From: Paenibacillus odorifer
Lineage (GTDB): Bacteria; Bacillota; Bacilli; Paenibacillales; Paenibacillaceae
Direction of reading: 5' to 3'
NCBI RefSeq assembly: GCF_000758725.1
Contig: NZ_CP009428.1
Location: 6,200,001-6,264,000, forward strand
DNA: 64,000 nucleotides
The position numbers and the translations under genes are program-made. This document shows positions 11,150 to 19,963 of this stretch, one piece after another (within the stretch, counting starts at the first letter, position 1; the number at the start of each line of letters is the position of its first letter). Below the pieces are notes generated by a model. That model did not search any database and had not been told where the DNA came from. It saw nothing but the letters and a program-made list of their open reading frames with translations.

Positions 11150-13489
11150 TTATTCCACTTTGGTAATCGGCGCAAACCCCGCAAGCAGACGTTTGACACC
11201 CACTGGTGCCGGAAAAGCAATCTGCAGCTCCGTGTCATTCCCGCTGCCTTTAACAGATACAACGGTGCCGGTGCCCCATTTGCCGTGGGAGACCTTGTCA
11301 CCCGCTTTGTAATCGCCAGCTGCTGCAGCCCCTGCTCCGGTAGCACGCTGTGCGCCTCCGGAGGTCACGGTCACGCTGCTCTTGCTTGCCGCCGCTGACG
11401 CCGTGCTTCCGCCGCCTGCCGGCGTAGCTCCGGCGGCGCCACCTCGGCCGCCAAAGTTCCCACGGCCACCGCTGCCGAAGCCGCGTCCGCCGTAAGCACC
11501 GCCTACCTCCGCGCCTCCGCGCTGGAAGCGGTCTTGAGTCTTAACGGTATCTTCCTTCAGTTCCTCCGGAATCTCCTCCAAGAAGCGGGACGGTTGGTTC
11601 GCCGTCGTCCGCCCAAAGAGCGTGCGCATCCGCGCACAAGAGAGAAACAGTTGTTTCTCCGCGCGGGTGATCCCTACATACGCAAGCCGGCGTTCCTCTT
11701 CCAGCTCGTCGTTGTCCTGAAAGGCACGGCTGTGTGGGAACACGCCTTCTTCCATTCCGACGATAAATACCGTCGGGAACTCCAGACCTTTGGCGCTGTG
11801 CATCGTCATTAACACAACCGCATCACTACGATCCTCTTCATCATCGTTCACACTATCGATATCTGCGATAAGTGCAAGATCCGTGAGGAAGGAGACCAGC
11901 GACTTGTCTTCATTGTTCTTTTCAAACTCCATCGTCACCGATAAGAACTCATCGATATTCTCTAGCCGCGAACGTGATTCGAGTGTATTTTCATTTTGCA
12001 GCTCCAAACGGTACTGCGACATCTCCAGTATTTTTTCCGTCAATTCGGTTACAGACAAGAACTCCACCATACGATGCAGAGCTTCAATCATATCGTAGAA
12101 CTCTACTAGCATATTCCGCGTCCGTCCAGCAAAGCCCAAATCATCGACCGTTTGCAGAACGCGGAAAATAGAAACACCACGTTCACCAGCCGCAGCTGCC
12201 AGCTTACCAACCGTTGTATCTCCTAATCCACGCTTAGGAACATTAATAATACGCGTCAGGCTGATATCATCATCAGGGTTAGACAATAAACGTAGATACG
12301 CCAGCAGATCCTTGATTTCTTTACGATCATAGAACTTGATCCCGCCAACGATTTGATATGGAATATCTGATTTGATCAGAATTTCCTCTATTACCCGTGA
12401 CTGAGCATTCGTCCGATACAAAATCGCGTGATTCTGGTAGGCTTGACCTTGTTTCACATTTTTGCTGATTTCTCCGGTTACAAAATATCCTTCGTCATGC
12501 TCGGAATCCGCCCGGTACACCTTAATCTTGGCGCCTTCCTCGGAATCGGTCCACAGCTTTTTCGGTTTACGGCCACTATTAAGCGCGATTACCCCATTGG
12601 CTGCATTCAGGATATTAGCGGTTGAACGGTAATTCTGTTCTAGCAGAATCGTCTTCGCTTCCGGATAATCCTCTTCAAAATTAAGAATATTCGTAATATC
12701 CGCACCACGCCAGCGATAGATCGACTGGTCACTATCCCCTACCACACAAATGCGGTGGTGGCTGTCTGCCAGCATGCGGCACAACATGTATTGTGCTCTG
12801 TTCGTATCCTGATACTCATCCACATGGATGTATTTGAATTTCTTTTGGTAAAAATCCAGAACCTCGGGAACTTCCTTAAATAATTCGATAGTCTTCATAA
12901 TCAAATCATCAAAATCAAGCGAGTTATTGCTTCTCAAACGTCTTTGATACATTTTATAAACCTTAGCAACTAAACCTTCGAAATAATCACCGACTTTTTG
13001 CTCATACTGCGCCGGAGTAATCAGTTCATTCTTAGATGCGCTAATTATGGCTTGTACAGCTTTCGGTTCGAATTTTTTCGTATCAATATTGAGTTCCTTC
13101 ATGCAATTACGAATTACTGATAACTGGTCTGTAGAGTCCAGAATCGAGAAGTTGGAAGTAAATCCAATGCGCTCAATATCCTTCCGCAAGATCCGAACAC
13201 ACATGGAGTGAAAGGTGGATACCCAAATATCTCTTCCCTCAGGTCCAACGAGCTTAGATACACGTTCCTGCATTTCCCTCGCAGCTTTATTCGTAAATGT
13301 AATCGCCAAAATCGCCCAAGGCGGCGCCTTTCGATTAGCAATCAGCCAGGCAATTCTGTGAGTCAGCACTCTCGTCTTCCCACTGCCCGCACCAGCCATA
13401 ATCAAAAGGGGTCCTTCAGTAGTTTCGACAGCCTGCCTTTGTGGAGGATTCAATCGGCTGACCGCGTCTTGTATGTTAATAAGTTGCAT
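11150..13489 (-). CDS. pcrA: ATP-dependent DNA helicase PcrA (UvrD/Rep family)
   Basis: A 779-residue SF1A 3'-5' helicase for repair, conflict resolution and plasmid replication. It has Walker A AGAGSGKT (about 33-40), motif II VDEYQDTN, QSIYRWRGAD (motif III) and VGITRAEKQLFL near the C-terminal motif VI. The start is the ATG at 13489 with AAGGAG upstream; an ATG 9 nt earlier is too near the site. The C-terminal part (about residues 645-720) is a long Gly/Ala/Ser-rich linker encoded by very GC-rich DNA (11340-11530). It is followed by the Tudor-like tail (VSHGKWGTGTVVSV), which in PcrA binds RNA polymerase. Second gene of the operon, 52 nt after pcrB. Confidence 0.97.
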   Translation of the reverse strand: MQLINIQDAVSRLNPPQRQAVETTEGPLLIMAGAGSGKTRVLTHRIAWLIANRKAPPWAILAITFTNKAAREMQERVSKLVGPEGRDIWVSTFHSMCVRILRKDIERIGFTSNFSILDSTDQLSVIRNCMKELNIDTKKFEPKAVQAIISASKNELITPAQYEQKVGDYFEGLVAKVYKMYQRRLRSNNSLDFDDLIMKTIELFKEVPEVLDFYQKKFKYIHVDEYQDTNRAQYMLCRMLADSHHRICVVGDSDQSIYRWRGADITNILNFEEDYPEAKTILLEQNYRSTANILNAANGVIALNSGRKPKKLWTDSEEGAKIKVYRADSEHDEGYFVTGEISKNVKQGQAYQNHAILYRTNAQSRVIEEILIKSDIPYQIVGGIKFYDRKEIKDLLAYLRLLSNPDDDISLTRIINVPKRGLGDTTVGKLAAAAGERGVSIFRVLQTVDDLGFAGRTRNMLVEFYDMIEALHRMVEFLSVTELTEKILEMSQYRLELQNENTLESRSRLENIDEFLSVTMEFEKNNEDKSLVSFLTDLALIADIDSVNDDEEDRSDAVVLMTMHSAKGLEFPTVFIVGMEEGVFPHSRAFQDNDELEEERRLAYVGITRAEKQLFLSCARMRTLFGRTTANQPSRFLEEIPEELKEDTVKTQDRFQRGGAEVGGAYGGRGFGSGGRGNFGGRGGAAGATPAGGGSTASAAASKSSVTVTSGGAQRATGAGAAAAGDYKAGDKVSHGKWGTGTVVSVKGSGNDTELQIAFPAPVGVKRLLAGFAPITKVE

Positions 13490-13550
13490 GTGTAACATGC
13501 TCCTTTCTAAAAATGAAATTACAAATCATAAGTAGTCCATAAGCTAACCG

Positions 13551-14270
13551 CTAGTCGAACTGCTCTTGCACCGTCTTTTTAACAGCAAATACCGTACGAA
13601 TTGCCTGCTCTACATCCCGATAAATAATATTGCCGACAACTACTGTATCACATAGAGCTGCTGCCTGCTCGGCCTCTGCCTCACAAGTAATGCCGCCTCC
13701 ATAAAATAGTTGGGCTTGCTCCACCATCTCACGCACTATACGTACTGTCTCCATATCCCCAAATCTACCGCTATATTCAAGATAGACTATTGGCAGGGAC
13801 ATCAGCTTGTCCGCAACCTGGGCATACGCAGCCGCCTCTTCAGCATTAATGGTTGTCTCGGCCCCTGTAATCCGCGCAACTGAAGAATCACTGTTCAAAA
13901 CGACGTAACCTTCCGTTAGCAGCTGATCCCATGGGATCATAAATCCATAACGCTCTATAGCTCGACGATGATGGCCTACAATCCAAGCTGGATCAGGTGT
14001 ATTTAGCACCATAGGAATCATATAAAGATCAAATCCGGGTACAGCAGCTTCAAGTTCGGATACCTCGAGTGCACAGGGCAGCTCAAAACGTCTTACTCTT
14101 GATAAGAGATCTACTGTATTCTCATAGGTTACTCCTGTAGAGCCTCCTATCAATATGGCATCCGTGCCGGACAAGCAAACGGCCTCCAAATCCTCATCAG
14201 AAATCATACGATCCGGGTCCAACTTAAACACATGCCGCCAAGGTTTGATCATTTGCTGTACTGATTTCAT
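13551..14270 (-). CDS. pcrB: Heptaprenylglyceryl phosphate synthase PcrB
   Basis: A 239-residue TIM-barrel prenyltransferase. In Bacillales, PcrB joins heptaprenyl diphosphate to sn-glycerol-1-phosphate. Signature pieces include HVFKLDPDR near the N-terminus, ILIGGSTGVT, PMVLNT, YLEYSGRFG and the phosphate-binding LFYGGGI and VVGNIIY near the C-terminus. The start chosen is ATG at 14270 with AAGGA 8 nt upstream; the ATG 9 nt earlier overlaps that site. It is the first gene of the pcrB-pcrA-ligA operon, as in Bacillus subtilis. Confidence 0.95.
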   Translation of the reverse strand: MKSVQQMIKPWRHVFKLDPDRMISDEDLEAVCLSGTDAILIGGSTGVTYENTVDLLSRVRRFELPCALEVSELEAAVPGFDLYMIPMVLNTPDPAWIVGHHRRAIERYGFMIPWDQLLTEGYVVLNSDSSVARITGAETTINAEEAAAYAQVADKLMSLPIVYLEYSGRFGDMETVRIVREMVEQAQLFYGGGITCEAEAEQAAALCDTVVVGNIIYRDVEQAIRTVFAVKKTVQEQFD

Positions 14271-14496
14271 GAGAATCATCCTTAATTGTCATTTGGGCAA
14301 GACAAAACACTCCTGCCGCCGCAAAAGATATAGATCTAGTCTATGCCAGCACAGGAGGTGTGTCAATTTAAAGCGAACAAAAATACGAACATTTTTTCGT
14401 ATATAAATTTGGGGGCCCTGCAAAGTACCTGAATACGCATCTGAGGAAAGCATCACTTTGTGGGGATATATTAGTGGTAATGAGTGGAGAAAGATT

Positions 14497-15363
14497 TCAG
14501 CGCATACCTTTGAGGTTATTCAAATCATTTTCAGGCACAAAATCACTATAAAATCCGTCTACACCCATACGAGATAACTCTCTAATCTCATCCTCTTCAT
14601 CCACTGTATGAACGTATACACGAGCTCCGATATTTTTTAACTGTTTGACAAAACTCTTGGTGGCCCTGCTAACTGGCATCGTAATATCCACACCTGTTTT
14701 TTTAACAAACTCAATAACTTGTTCATCCGTATCCTTAGATTGGTACAGGGTGTAAAGCACTTCTGGAAAAGAATACACCTTATTGATCTCATCAAGCATC
14801 GGCTGATTGTAGATCTGTGGAACTATCCGCTCCAACAACGCTGGATCCCGACGCTGCGCCGCTTGGGTCAGCAATGTAAATTGCTTCTCTATAAGATCCG
14901 GTTGGATTTCTTTGGTATCCGTAACGATATAAGCATCTGGATAATTCTGCATTAGATCAAGCACCTTCTCAATATCAAGGGGAGAGTATATATTCAGGAT
15001 GGGGCTGTCCATAAATTCCTCGTAATCTAGTGCCACACCCTGTTTATTAGCAGGGAGAACCTCCAACTGACCTAAAAGCTTGCTCATATTGCCTGTCCAT
15101 TCATGCCGAGCAACCAACTGATCATCCTTCGATAGCAAAAAATCAACTTCAAATACGCGAGTGCCCCGTTCATAGTTAGCGACAAATGCCTCCCAAGCAT
15201 TGGTATACGCATAGCCGTTGATTCCCCCCATGGCATGTGCAACGATTTTGTGCGCTTCAAAGCCGCTCACGGGTTGCTCTTCCTCTTTGTTCAACGTTAT
15301 TACAAGAATCATTATTAGTGCGACAATCATTACTACGGTTGCAATAATCTTTTTCTTATTCAT
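14497..15363 (-). CDS. Membrane-anchored glycerophosphodiester phosphodiesterase-like protein
   Basis: A 288-residue protein with an N-terminal signal anchor (about 6-24) and an extracellular TIM-barrel of the GDPD/PI-PLC-like superfamily. Catalytic-type residues are visible: His in AHAMGG (about 43), FEVDF (Glu72, Asp74) and RHEW (His87). The usual GDPD opening HRG is HAMGG here, which marks a divergent subgroup. Such subgroups often have unknown substrates. ATG start with AAAGGAA upstream. It is preceded by the terminator of the glycan-cluster gene at 15401-15440, so it is probably transcribed separately. Function in glycerol-phosphate or teichoic-acid turnover is a guess. Confidence 0.82.
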   Translation of the reverse strand: MNKKKIIATVVMIVALIMILVITLNKEEEQPVSGFEAHKIVAHAMGGINGYAYTNAWEAFVANYERGTRVFEVDFLLSKDDQLVARHEWTGNMSKLLGQLEVLPANKQGVALDYEEFMDSPILNIYSPLDIEKVLDLMQNYPDAYIVTDTKEIQPDLIEKQFTLLTQAAQRRDPALLERIVPQIYNQPMLDEINKVYSFPEVLYTLYQSKDTDEQVIEFVKKTGVDITMPVSRATKSFVKQLKNIGARVYVHTVDEEDEIRELSRMGVDGFYSDFVPENDLNNLKGMR

Positions 15364-15400
15364 AGTTGTGAGTTTCCTTTACAAAGTTTAGATTAGAAAA

Positions 15401-15440
15401 TTAATACCCCGCTCTGCCAGTGGCAAAACGGGGTATTATT
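15401..15440 (-). terminator. Rho-independent terminator after the sugar-transferase gene
   Basis: Inverted repeat AATACCCCG ... CGGGGTATT with an inner TGCCA/TGGCA stem, followed on the minus strand by TAATTTTCT. It lies directly downstream of the polyprenyl-phosphate sugar transferase (stop at 15472). Confidence 0.85.
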
Positions 15441-15471
15441 AAAATTTCACAAATCTAAATAAGTGCAGGTC

Positions 15472-16878
15472 TCAATATGCGTTTTTGTTAACGAAGCCGT
15501 TGCGAATCGTTTTGAAAATAATTCGAATGTCGAACAGTAAGGACCAGTTCTCGATATAGAAAATATCGTGCTTAATCCGTTCCTCAATTGAAGTGTCCCC
15601 GCGCAGCCCATTGCTCTGTGCCCAGCCCGTAATTCCTGGACGCACATGGTGCTTCACCATATACTTCGGAATTTCATCACGGAATTGTTCTACATAAAAT
15701 GGTCGTTCTGGCCGTGGACCAACTACACTCATATGGCCTAGTAACACATTAAAAAATTGCGGAAGCTCATCCAGACTTGTCTTACGGATAAAGGTTCCAA
15801 ATCGAGTTCTACGAGGATCTTCCCGCGTACTCCAACCTGTATCCTCTTCCCCGTCCTGCTGCATCTTCATTGAACGGAACTTATACATCATAAAATTACG
15901 CCGATTAAGTCCCACACGTTCCTGCCGGAATATAATCGGTCCCGGTGAGGTAAGACGTACGCCGAGAGCTACGATCAGCATCACGGGAGATATCATAATA
16001 ATCGCGAATAGAGAGAACACGATATCAAACAAACGTTTTGCCATCTTATTACCCGTCATATCCAGTGGAATATCACGAACATTAATCATTGGCATACCTG
16101 CGAAGTTATCAAAGTAAGGACGCGCCGGTAAATAATCAAAGAAATCCGGAATAATCAATGTGCGTACCCCTGCTTTTTCACAGGCCGCAATAATCGAAGG
16201 ATATTTAGAATGCGCATCGAGCGGCAAGGCTAGAATAACCTCGTCCACAGGCAGCATCTCCAGCATTCCGGATAACTGATCGACCGTTCCCAGGATAGGT
16301 TTATACCGTTGCTCCTCAATCCCGTCCCAAGTATGGTAATCGTCTAAAAAGCCAATGGCTTCATATCCAAGCTCAGGATATTGTTCCAAATTGTTGTAGA
16401 ATCTTTTACCAAGAGTACCTGCGCCGATGATAAGTACGAACTGGCGGTTCAATCCTTTTTCGCGCAAAGATTTAAGCATCTTCTTCAGCACATAACGGTA
16501 AAGCATAATGGAAAGAACGTTAAATCCCATATAAATAGCAAGGTAGACACGGGAGATATCAATTTCTTTCACAAAAAACATCAAACCCAGCAGAATAAAA
16601 ATACCAATTATATGCACTTGAAAAATCTTCAGAAATTCATCGACAAAACGTTTCTTACGCTTAGGCAAATACAGTGACAGGAGTATACCAATTAGAACTG
16701 CCACTCCGCCATAAATTAAACTCCAATAAGCGTAAGACTCTACGGGCAGCGTGTTATAGGATTCCATCCATCCGCTCTTGAACTTGATCCACCAAGCCGC
16801 TAAAAAGGACAGTTGGATGACAAGAAAGTCAGCAACCATATAGAGCTGTGTCAAAAATTTCTGATTCCGCCGAATCAT
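15472..16878 (-). CDS. Undecaprenyl-phosphate sugar phosphotransferase (WbaP/WcaJ type)
   Basis: A 468-residue initiating enzyme that would transfer a hexose-1-phosphate (Glc or Gal) from UDP-sugar to undecaprenyl phosphate at the inner membrane. The N-terminal half has four to five membrane helices and a nucleotide-binding-like fold (LIIGAGTLGKRFY). The C-terminal half has the bacterial sugar transferase core: a reentrant helix (about 285-310), then SPGPIIFRQERVG, MYKFRSM, RRTRFGTFIRKTSLDELPQ and VGPRPERPFY. The start overlaps the upstream GT stop (TTATGA) with GAGGTGAG before it. It is the last gene of its transcript. In S-layer clusters the counterpart is WsaP/WsfP. Confidence 0.93.
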   Translation of the reverse strand: MIRRNQKFLTQLYMVADFLVIQLSFLAAWWIKFKSGWMESYNTLPVESYAYWSLIYGGVAVLIGILLSLYLPKRKKRFVDEFLKIFQVHIIGIFILLGLMFFVKEIDISRVYLAIYMGFNVLSIMLYRYVLKKMLKSLREKGLNRQFVLIIGAGTLGKRFYNNLEQYPELGYEAIGFLDDYHTWDGIEEQRYKPILGTVDQLSGMLEMLPVDEVILALPLDAHSKYPSIIAACEKAGVRTLIIPDFFDYLPARPYFDNFAGMPMINVRDIPLDMTGNKMAKRLFDIVFSLFAIIMISPVMLIVALGVRLTSPGPIIFRQERVGLNRRNFMMYKFRSMKMQQDGEEDTGWSTREDPRRTRFGTFIRKTSLDELPQFFNVLLGHMSVVGPRPERPFYVEQFRDEIPKYMVKHHVRPGITGWAQSNGLRGDTSIEERIKHDIFYIENWSLLFDIRIIFKTIRNGFVNKNAY

Positions 16879-17828
16879 AATCTCACCTCAGTATTCTTAT
16901 CGTTACGAGCGCCAGTTTCCGTAGCAGAGCTAAGACTCTGTGCAGGTGATGGAACTGCTTTAGGAAAGATTAGGGCATTCCGCAAAAGGGACAGAGCAAA
17001 TTTCACACCAACACCAGCATATACTGTTCCATTTATAATACTGTTGTACTTCCTACTATAATGCTTACGATGAAATAAAATCATTGCCCTGTGAAATTCA
17101 TAGACGATCTTGAACGGTCTACGTCTGGCACTGCCGCCTTTAAGATGTACGATGGAAGTCTTCGGATAATAATAAATCTCCCACCCAGCCTCTTTAATAC
17201 GATAGCACCAGTCTAAATCCTCACCGTACATAAAAAACTCTTCATCTAATCCGCCGACCTGATCAATCGTCTCCCGCCGCAACAACATAAACGCACCCAC
17301 CAGACAATCTATCGGGTAATCAAGATCAGGGTCCAGATAACCTAACTGGTAACCGTTAAACTTCGGTCGATCTGGAAATAACTTACTGAAACCAAAAGCA
17401 TAATAGAAGGAAGCTGACGGTGTAGGAAATCCACGCTTACACGCTTTATCCAGCGACCCATCTGGCAAAATAATCTTACATCCTGACGCCCCAACATCGG
17501 ACCGACCATCCATAAAGGAGATCATCGTCTCCAGCGTGTCCCTGCGTACCACCGTATCTGAATTGAGCAAAAGCACATAACGTCCGGATGAAGCTTCCAT
17601 CCCCTGATTATTTGCACGGGCAAAACCGACATTGTCGTTATTTGCGATCAACATGACACTTGGAAACTCTCTACCAATCATCTCTACCGAATCATCATGG
17701 GAATTGTTGTCTATCAAAATAATTTCATAGGAATAGTTCGTTTCTGAGTCATATACCGACCTGATACAGTCCATCGTCAGGCGACACGTGTTGTAATTGA
17801 CAATAAGTATGCTTACATCTACATTCAC
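16875..17828 (-). CDS. GT2 glycosyltransferase (rhamnosyltransferase-like)
   Basis: A 317-residue cytoplasmic glycosyltransferase. GT-A fold motifs: VSILIVNYN at the start, IDNNS, NVGFARANNQG, LLLNSDT (the DxD position) and GAFMLLRRE. FFMYGEDLDWCYR is typical of the rhamnosyltransferase-like GT2 group. Start chosen is GTG at 17828, because CAGGAG lies 9 nt upstream and the GT2 fold begins directly after it; a TTG extension 39 nt upstream has no site. Translationally coupled to the sugar transferase downstream. Acceptor and donor cannot be told; rhamnose is likely given the rfb genes in the cluster. Confidence 0.88.
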   Translation of the reverse strand: MNVDVSILIVNYNTCRLTMDCIRSVYDSETNYSYEIILIDNNSHDDSVEMIGREFPSVMLIANNDNVGFARANNQGMEASSGRYVLLLNSDTVVRRDTLETMISFMDGRSDVGASGCKIILPDGSLDKACKRGFPTPSASFYYAFGFSKLFPDRPKFNGYQLGYLDPDLDYPIDCLVGAFMLLRRETIDQVGGLDEEFFMYGEDLDWCYRIKEAGWEIYYYPKTSIVHLKGGSARRRPFKIVYEFHRAMILFHRKHYSRKYNSIINGTVYAGVGVKFALSLLRNALIFPKAVPSPAQSLSSATETGARNDKNTEVRL

Positions 17829-17879
17829 TGCGTAACGCTCCTGACAAATATAGTAATCTACCGACAATTATTATAACAT

Positions 17880-17919
17880 AAAACCTCCCTGAGAGGAGAT
17901 GACCTTTCAGGGAGGTTTT
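17880..17919 (-). terminator. Rho-independent terminator
   Basis: A 13-bp perfect inverted repeat (AAAACCTCCCTGA ... TCAGGGAGGTTTT) just downstream of the GT gene that ends at 17932. The end of the stem supplies the U-run on the minus strand. Confidence 0.85.
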
Positions 17920-17931
17920 ACCAGATACTGT

Positions 17932-18957
17932 TCAATTTACGGGTTTCTTTCTCTCTTTTACGACGGTCTGTATATATTTTCGTTTCTTTCTCAACGCTGG
18001 GAGCTGAGTAAAAAAGGATTTCCATGCTACGATTAACTTCGGCTCTCTCAGAAGCATATAACCATGAGCGGCAATTTCATAGGGAAGAGAAACCAAGATT
18101 GTCTTCAGCATAGTTCGAGCCGATTCATTCTTGTAGATCATTTTGTAGCGATTAATGTAAGATATTCGCCGGATAAACATCGGTTTGGTACTGCGGCCAG
18201 ACGTTTTCCACCCACGTTCATGATACCCAATTGCCTCAGCATCATAATACCCTTGCCAGCCAAAAAGCTGGGCTCTCCAAGCCACATCCACATCTTCCTT
18301 ATATGCAAAAAAATCTGCATCAAAAAACTCCCCACCAACACTAACGTCTTCAATCATCCGCCGAGAATACATCGCCGCAGCCCCAGAAACGCCAAATACT
18401 GTCCCCGACTGTGTCCATTGTTCTGCTGGCTCACCTGCACCACGGTCAAACGCACGACGTGCCTTGTTCATCTGAAGACCAGTGCTATCTACTGATCCGT
18501 GATCAACCTTTAGCAAAAGCTTACCTGTGGCGCTGCCGATCTGCGGGTTGGCTTCCATTTGTGCGATTAGTCTAGAGATATAGTCTGGAGCCAGCGTCAA
18601 ATCCGGATTGAGAACGAGCACATAATCTGTTTCTGTAGTAGCTATAGCTTGGTTATGAGCTGGGGCGAAGCCTGTGTTTTTTTGATTTTGGATAAGTAGC
18701 AGGCTCGTGGGCGCTTCCATGTTAGCTTGTGAATTGAACGGTTCTAAATCCTCTAGTGAATTACTTGAAAAAGCCCCTTTATCGATCGCGTTAAAGAACA
18801 TATTCACTTTCTCTGCACAATCGTCCGAAGACGCATTATCCACAACAACAATTTTCTCAATAGGATAATCCTGTGCCATTACTGCCTCTAAGCAATCTAT
18901 AATGTCATCCGCACTGTTGTAGGTCACGATATGTACACTAACTGTTTTGTTATTCAT
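17932..18957 (-). CDS. GT2 glycosyltransferase (rhamnosyltransferase-like)
   Basis: A 341-residue GT2 enzyme with VSVHIVTYNSADDI at the start, VVVDNASSDD, NTGFAPAHNQ, LVLNPDLTL at the DxD position and FFAYKEDVDVAWRAQ. The C-terminus is basic and partly amphipathic, suggesting membrane association. ATG start with GAGGA upstream. It lies between two terminators (17880-17919 and 19027-19061), so it may be its own transcript. The FFAYKEDVDVAWR motif and neighbouring rfb genes suggest rhamnosyl transfer. Confidence 0.87.
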   Translation of the reverse strand: MNNKTVSVHIVTYNSADDIIDCLEAVMAQDYPIEKIVVVDNASSDDCAEKVNMFFNAIDKGAFSSNSLEDLEPFNSQANMEAPTSLLLIQNQKNTGFAPAHNQAIATTETDYVLVLNPDLTLAPDYISRLIAQMEANPQIGSATGKLLLKVDHGSVDSTGLQMNKARRAFDRGAGEPAEQWTQSGTVFGVSGAAAMYSRRMIEDVSVGGEFFDADFFAYKEDVDVAWRAQLFGWQGYYDAEAIGYHERGWKTSGRSTKPMFIRRISYINRYKMIYKNESARTMLKTILVSLPYEIAAHGYMLLREPKLIVAWKSFFTQLPALRKKRKYIQTVVKERKKPVN

Positions 18958-19026
18958 GAGTATCCTCGACTTTGTAATTTCTAATTAACTACCTGCTTCC
19001 TTCTTATTATAACGAAAGAACACAAA

Positions 19027-19061
19027 AAACTCCCGCATCGTTATAAACGATTTGGGAGTTT
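19027..19061 (-). terminator. Rho-independent terminator after rfbD
   Basis: Stem AAACTCCC ... GGGAGTTT with an inner ATCGT/ACGAT stem. On the minus strand it is followed by TTTTTGTG. It lies 15 nt beyond the rfbD stop. Confidence 0.85.
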
Positions 19062-19075
19062 CAATTGGTGTTATT

Positions 19076-19939
19076 CTATTCTTTTAGCTCTAAGAGGAAA
19101 TCTCTCAAGCCTTCACGCCAAGGCCGAATGTCCTCAAAACCATTCGTACGTATCGACAGATGCTCCATCACCGAATTCCGAGGACGTGGTGCAGGTCTCG
19201 GAAACTGTTCCGTGGCACACGGTTCAAGCGTAGCAGTGAATTTGAAACCCAAAATATCCTCGGCCTCTACAAAGATCGCCTGTGTAAATTCAAACCAGGT
19301 ACAAGAGTCGCTATTTGACGCATGGTATACACCATACTTCTCAGTTTGAACAAGCTCAAGCAAGAATCGAGCTAAATCGACTGTATAAGTAGGCGAACCT
19401 TTTTGGTCATCGACAACTTGAAGCATTGGCTTTTCTTGACCAAGCTTTAGCATTGTTTTGACAAAGTTATTCCCGTATTTGCCGTACACCCATGATGTTC
19501 GTACGATGAAATACTTAGAGGAGAGGGATTGAACTAGTACCTCACCCGCACGTTTCGATTTGCCGTATATACTCTTAGGGTCTGTATTATCATATTCATG
19601 GTAAGGCTGTGCTCCCATACCATCAAACACATAATCCGTGCTAATATACACCAGCTTGGCTCCAGCTTTTTCAGAAGCTAGCGCTACATTTCGGCTTCCA
19701 GTAGCATTAATTAAATAAGCTGCATCAATATCACTTTCTGCCGCATCTACTGCCGTATGAGCAGCACAGTGAATAACCGCATCCGGTCCAAAACCGCCAA
19801 TAACTTGGATGCACTGATCCAGATCAGTAATATCCATCTCCTGACGATCGCAAGCCAACACTTCGTGACCTTGATGCTGGAGCAGTAAAACTACGTCCTG
19901 ACCTAGTTGTCCGGCCGCACCTGTAACAAGTACCTTCAT
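19076..19939 (-). CDS. rfbD: dTDP-4-dehydrorhamnose reductase RfbD (RmlD)
   Basis: A 287-residue extended short-chain dehydrogenase for the last step of dTDP-L-rhamnose synthesis. It has GAAGQLGQDV (cofactor loop at residues 7-16), HCAAHTAVD, STDYVFDG, the catalytic Tyr-Lys in YGKSKRAGE, and RTSWVYG. ATG start 24 nt after the rfbB stop, with GGGGGT upstream. Last of the rfbC-rfbB-rfbD group and followed by a terminator. Confidence 0.96.
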   Translation of the reverse strand: MKVLVTGAAGQLGQDVVLLLQHQGHEVLACDRQEMDITDLDQCIQVIGGFGPDAVIHCAAHTAVDAAESDIDAAYLINATGSRNVALASEKAGAKLVYISTDYVFDGMGAQPYHEYDNTDPKSIYGKSKRAGEVLVQSLSSKYFIVRTSWVYGKYGNNFVKTMLKLGQEKPMLQVVDDQKGSPTYTVDLARFLLELVQTEKYGVYHASNSDSCTWFEFTQAIFVEAEDILGFKFTATLEPCATEQFPRPAPRPRNSVMEHLSIRTNGFEDIRPWREGLRDFLLELKE

Positions 19940-19963
19940 AGCTATTTTACCCCCGTATCAAAA

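Noticed and set aside
17880..17919. Further copy of the AGGGA/TCCCT palindrome unit
   Set aside because: It is a 13-bp terminator stem with a loop of 14 nt, isolated and directly after a stop codon; similarity in AACCTCCCTGA is probably chance, though worth including in a motif search.
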